Shown here piece after piece: positions 62,907-64,000 of a stretch of DNA of 64,000 nt. Source of the DNA: Gordonia iterans (GTDB taxonomy: Bacteria; Actinomycetota; Actinomycetes; Mycobacteriales; Mycobacteriaceae); NCBI RefSeq assembly GCF_002993285.1, contig NZ_CP027433.1, positions 3,596,001 through 3,660,000 of the forward strand, read 5' to 3'. The notes beneath the pieces were generated by a model. It worked only from the letters and a program-made list of their open reading frames with translations. It did no database searches and was not told the origin of the DNA. Positions within the stretch are counted from its first letter, which is position 1; each line of letters starts with the position of its first letter. Made by a program: the position numbers and the translations under genes.

Positions 62907-62945
62907 GAGGGCCGTGAACAGTGCCCGCCACTGTTCACGGCCCTC
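62907..62945 (+). terminator. Terminator after the large exported protein gene
   Basis: A perfect 17-bp stem (62907-62923 with 62929-62945) and a 5-nt loop, 24 bp after the stop codon. Confidence 0.8.
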
Positions 62946-62994
62946 GTCGTCGTCCAGTTGCCCGCGCCTCCACGGTTTTGTCGGCACCTGCCTC

Positions 62995-63000
62995 TACCGT
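62995..63000 (+). promoter_or_regulatory. -10 element for the sixA operon (leaderless)
   Basis: TACCGT, 6 nt before the ATG at 63007. Confidence 0.5.
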
Positions 63001-63006
63001 GGGTTC

Positions 63007-63282
63007 ATGGAGTACCGGAACCAGCTCGAAAGCCTCATGACGCTCACCGCCGAGCAGGTCGACCAGGCCTGTGCCGGTGAACGGATCAACGCCCTCGTGA
63101 CCCTCTGCTACGACGAGTACCTCGAACTCCGCGAGCTCGCCGAAGAAGAGCGAGCCAACGATGCGGACGACCGCTATGCCTTCTACCTGCAGGAGGCGTC
63201 TGCCTGGCGCGACACCGCGCGTCTTCTCCGTGAGATCCAGGCCGGCGGGGCCGCCACCGAGCGCGCGGCTCGCAGCGCGTGA
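63007..63282 (+). CDS. Small acidic protein, unknown function
   Basis: A 91-residue, helix-rich cytoplasmic protein (MEYRNQLESLMTLTAEQVDQ ... LREIQAGGAATERAARSA). No known domain is recognised. It is translationally coupled to sixA by a 4-nt overlap, so it may act with that phosphatase. The leaderless -10 supports the ATG at 63007. Confidence 0.65.
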   Translation: MEYRNQLESLMTLTAEQVDQACAGERINALVTLCYDEYLELRELAEEERANDADDRYAFYLQEASAWRDTARLLREIQAGGAATERAARSA

Positions 63283-63770
63283 GCCAGGCCCCGCGGACGC
63301 TCGTGCTGATGCGGCACGGCAAGTCCGACTACCCCGCCGGCGTCTGGGACCACGACCGGCCCCTCAACGACCGCGGACGCCGCCAGGCCGCACTCGCCGG
63401 AGAGTGGATGGCGAACGACGGTCTCGATGTCGACGCGGTGATCTGCTCGACGGCCGAGCGCACTCGTCAGACTTTGGCGCGCACCGAGATCGACGCCCCG
63501 GCCGTCTACACCGAGGACATCTACGAGAACACCCCGGAGAACATCCTCGAGGCGATCCGCACGTACGCGCCGGAGCACGCCTCGACGCTCCTCGTCGTCG
63601 GACACTTCCCCGGCCTGCCGGGCACCGCACTCATGCTCGACGACGATGCCGAGATCGACCGCTTCCCGACGTCGGCCTACGCAGTCCTGTCGATCGGCGT
63701 CCCCTGGGACAGAGTCGGCCTCGACGTCGACCCCGCCGCGCGGCTGCGCGCCCTCCAGATCCCGCGCTGA
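63279..63770 (+). CDS. sixA: Phosphohistidine phosphatase SixA-like (histidine phosphatase family)
   Basis: A 163-residue phosphatase. The catalytic motif LMRHGKSDY is at about residues 10-18 (His nucleophile); DRPLNDRGRRQA, ICSTAERTRQT (second Arg) and VVGHFPGLPG (second catalytic His) complete the active site. In E. coli SixA removes phosphate from histidine of phosphotransfer proteins; the target here is unknown. The start is GTG 63279, overlapping the upstream stop. Confidence 0.85.
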   Translation: MSQAPRTLVLMRHGKSDYPAGVWDHDRPLNDRGRRQAALAGEWMANDGLDVDAVICSTAERTRQTLARTEIDAPAVYTEDIYENTPENILEAIRTYAPEHASTLLVVGHFPGLPGTALMLDDDAEIDRFPTSAYAVLSIGVPWDRVGLDVDPAARLRALQIPR

Positions 63771-63933
63771 CGTCGCGACACGGACCTGAGGGGCGCCACC
63801 GGAGAGCCGTGAACGGTTGCGCCGCAACGAGACGACGACTCGCATACGCCAGCGTCATCGTCGCCGTCGCCTGGCCGCATTTTTCACCTGTTCGTAGGAC
63901 GCCGATCGACCGCCTGACCTCAGTCGTAATCGG

Positions 63934-63939
63934 TACGGT
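63934..63939 (+). promoter_or_regulatory. -10 element for the gene at the right edge (leaderless)
   Basis: TACGGT, 6 nt before the GTG at 63946. Confidence 0.4.
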
Positions 63940-63945
63940 CCACAC

Positions 63946-64000
63946 GTGACCGAATCCGACACAGTGGAGTCGTGGGCGCGATCGATCGGATTCAGCGCTC
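63946..64000 (+). CDS. Start of an unidentified gene, cut by the window end
   Basis: A frame beginning with GTG and reading TESDTVESWARSIGFSA runs off the window. Only 18 codons are visible, too few to identify. A -10-like hexamer 6 nt upstream supports a leaderless start. Confidence 0.4.
   Translation, partial: MTESDTVESWARSIGFSA

Overview
The window is high-GC chromosomal DNA from an actinomycete of the order Mycobacteriales. The markers are a mycofactocin gene set, Mce-associated proteins, a KstR-type steroid regulon site next to kshB, DUF3558 lipoproteins, a DUF222/HNH (13E12-like) protein, an F420-type LLM oxidoreductase and many leaderless-looking start sites. Gordonia or a close relative is a reasonable guess, but the window has no 16S gene to prove it. 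I see no phage, IS element, CRISPR array, tRNA or rRNA.

1-4.2 kb: the end of an FtsX-type permease, a strong bidirectional terminator, then mycofactocin genes mftD-mftC-mftB-mftA (minus strand) with the repressor mftR divergent; mftE and mftF are not next to them. 4.4-7.5 kb: kshB (with a textbook KstR box), a ferredoxin reductase and an AlkD-like glycosylase in one overlapping operon. 7.5-14.6 kb: a small HTH-like protein, then a long minus-strand run of a CYP136-like P450, a TetR regulator, an SDR, four tandem Mce-associated proteins and a DoxX protein, with menC upstream. 14.7-20.1 kb: DUF2236 oxygenase, arginine deiminase, hydrolase, an AbiEi/DUF559-like protein and a lipoprotein.

20.2-25.2 kb: the str operon rpsL-rpsG-fusA-tuf with a clear promoter, a long leader and an odd array of hairpins behind tuf, each carrying a copy of the tuf 3' end. 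25.2-31.4 kb: a CynX/NimT-type MFS transporter; a GAF/Fis regulator with a degenerate AAA+ domain; an aldehyde dehydrogenase; and an NDMA-type (mycofactocin-dependent) alcohol dehydrogenase. With the mft genes these form an alcohol oxidation module. 31.4-34.3 kb: tandem repeats, exonuclease III and an orphan acyl-CoA carboxyltransferase.

34.4-46.8 kb: a DUF4253 protein, then a minus-strand acyl-CoA catabolic operon (AtuA-like, acyl-CoA dehydrogenase, biotin-dependent carboxylase beta and alpha, second acyl-CoA dehydrogenase, crotonase, TetR) whose order matches the M. tuberculosis Rv0976c-Rv0971c block, plus a TIGR03084 protein and thioesterases. 46.8-52.9 kb: thioesterase, amidohydrolase, quinone reductase, LLM oxidoreductase, FprB-like ferredoxin/NADP reductase with a second KstR box, and a FatA/B-like thioesterase. 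53.0-55.0 kb: three tandem DUF3558 lipoprotein genes, one frameshifted and one continuous in frame with an S4 RNA-binding protein. 55.2-64 kb: SHOCT protein, flavodoxin, DMT transporter, deaminase, HNH protein, OsmC/Ohr protein, a large exported protein and SixA.

The most unusual theme is sequence repetition. Intergenic arrays with units of 15, 18, 32, 42-48, 45 and 72 bp occur, and most look like expansions of one dispersed element built on TTTCGAC..GCTCAA(C/G)GAGCG. A copy of that element also sits inside the biotin carboxylase coding sequence.
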